Source: Lachnospiraceae bacterium
Lineage (GTDB): Bacteria; Bacillota_A; Clostridia; Lachnospirales; Lachnospiraceae
DNA: 5,377 nt
Direction of reading: 5' to 3'
NCBI GenBank assembly: GCA_017391465.1
Contig: JAFOYH010000011.1
Location: 1 to 5,377, forward strand
Part shown: in pieces, positions 5,106 to 5,377 of the stretch
Layout: each line of letters starts with the position of its first letter
Numbering within the stretch: the stretch's first letter is position 1
The notes under the pieces: model-generated
The model's input: only the letters and a program-made list of their open reading frames with translations
Database searches by the model: none
Told to the model about the DNA's origin: nothing
Made by a program: the position numbers and the translations under genes

Positions 5106-5377
5106 ATGGCAAAATTAACAACAGCTGAATTTATTGAAGCTATTAAAGAGTTAACTGTTTTAGAATTAAATGAATTAGTAAAAGCATGTGAAGAAGAATT
5201 TGGTGTATCCGCAGCAGCAGGTGTTGTTGTAGCAGCAGGTGCAGCAGCTGAAGAAGTTGAAGAAAAAACTGAATTCGACGTTGAATTAACAGAAGCTGGT
5301 CCAAACAAAGTTAAAGTTATCAAAGTTGTTCGTGAATTAACAGGTCTTGGCTTAAAAGAAGCTAAAGAAGCTGTTGA
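5106..5377 (+). CDS. rplL: 50S ribosomal protein L7/L12 (bL12), 3' end cut by window
   Basis: Ninety codons and two bases are present; the family is about 120-125 aa, so roughly 30 residues lie beyond the window. The N-terminal dimerisation domain ([34 protein letters not shown], about 1-35) binds the L10 helix. The Ala/Gly/Val-rich hinge spans about 36-52. The C-terminal domain starts at about 56 ([35 protein letters not shown]) and contacts translation GTPases. GGAGG at 5092-5096 is 9 bases before ATG 5106. It follows rplJ by 105 bases with no terminator and is expected to share its promoter and attenuator. Codon use is strongly biased (GAA, GCA, GTT), as in highly expressed genes. Confidence 0.98.
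   Translation, partial: MAKLTTAEFIEAIKELTVLELNELVKACEEEFGVSAAAGVVVAAGAAAEEVEEKTEFDVELTEAGPNKVKVIKVVRELTGLGLKEAKEAV

Noticed and set aside
617..5323. Reverse-strand open frames inside ispD/tarI, comF, the rpmG-secE region, rplK, rplA and rplL.
   Set aside because: They overlap clearly conserved genes on the + strand, have low-complexity or unnatural compositions, and lack ribosome binding sites; they are shadows.

Overview
The window is a housekeeping segment of a low-to-moderate GC Gram-positive bacterium, most likely a Clostridia member of Lachnospiraceae type. This rests on strong AGGAGG ribosome binding sites, AT-leaning codons in the ribosomal genes, the order rpmG-secE-nusG-rplK-rplA-[L10 leader]-rplJ-rplL, and general protein flavour. 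The assignment is an inference, because no marker here fixes the genus.

Layout. Positions 1-36 hold the last 11 codons of an unidentified gene, followed by a perfect 28-bp palindrome (59-86). Next come an IspD/TarI-family cytidylyltransferase (108-815), a possible tiny ORF (909-971) with a hairpin, and a ComF-family phosphoribosyltransferase-like protein (1024-1749). A clear sigma-A-type promoter (1804-1833) then starts the translation and export block: rpmG (GTG start, 49 aa), secE, nusG, rplK and rplA. A second strong promoter (4287-4315) drives a classic L10 leader with a built-in intrinsic terminator (4429-4462), then rplJ (GTG start, 4503) and rplL, which is cut by the window end. All genes are on the + strand.

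How it works together. L33, L11, L1, L10 and L7/L12 are large-subunit proteins. L11, L10 and L7/L12 form the stalk base and stalk, and L1 is the mobile stalk on the other side. NusG tunes RNA polymerase, and SecE is part of the SecYEG translocon. Two feedback devices are visible. The first is a pair of near-identical 28-nt stem-internal-loop-stem elements, one just before the rplK ribosome binding site and one just before that of rplA; they are probably L1 repressor targets. The second is the L10 leader attenuator before rplJL, for which I can draw a mutually exclusive antiterminator.

Least ordinary parts: the duplicated L1-type operator; a GC-rich, repetitive, structured segment of about 145 bp inserted between rplK and rplA; and the small ORF plus hairpin ahead of comF. 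I see no mobile element genes, CRISPR array, tRNA, rRNA or evident new gene system; most of the window is conserved and expected. No gene-free stretch exceeds 300 bases.
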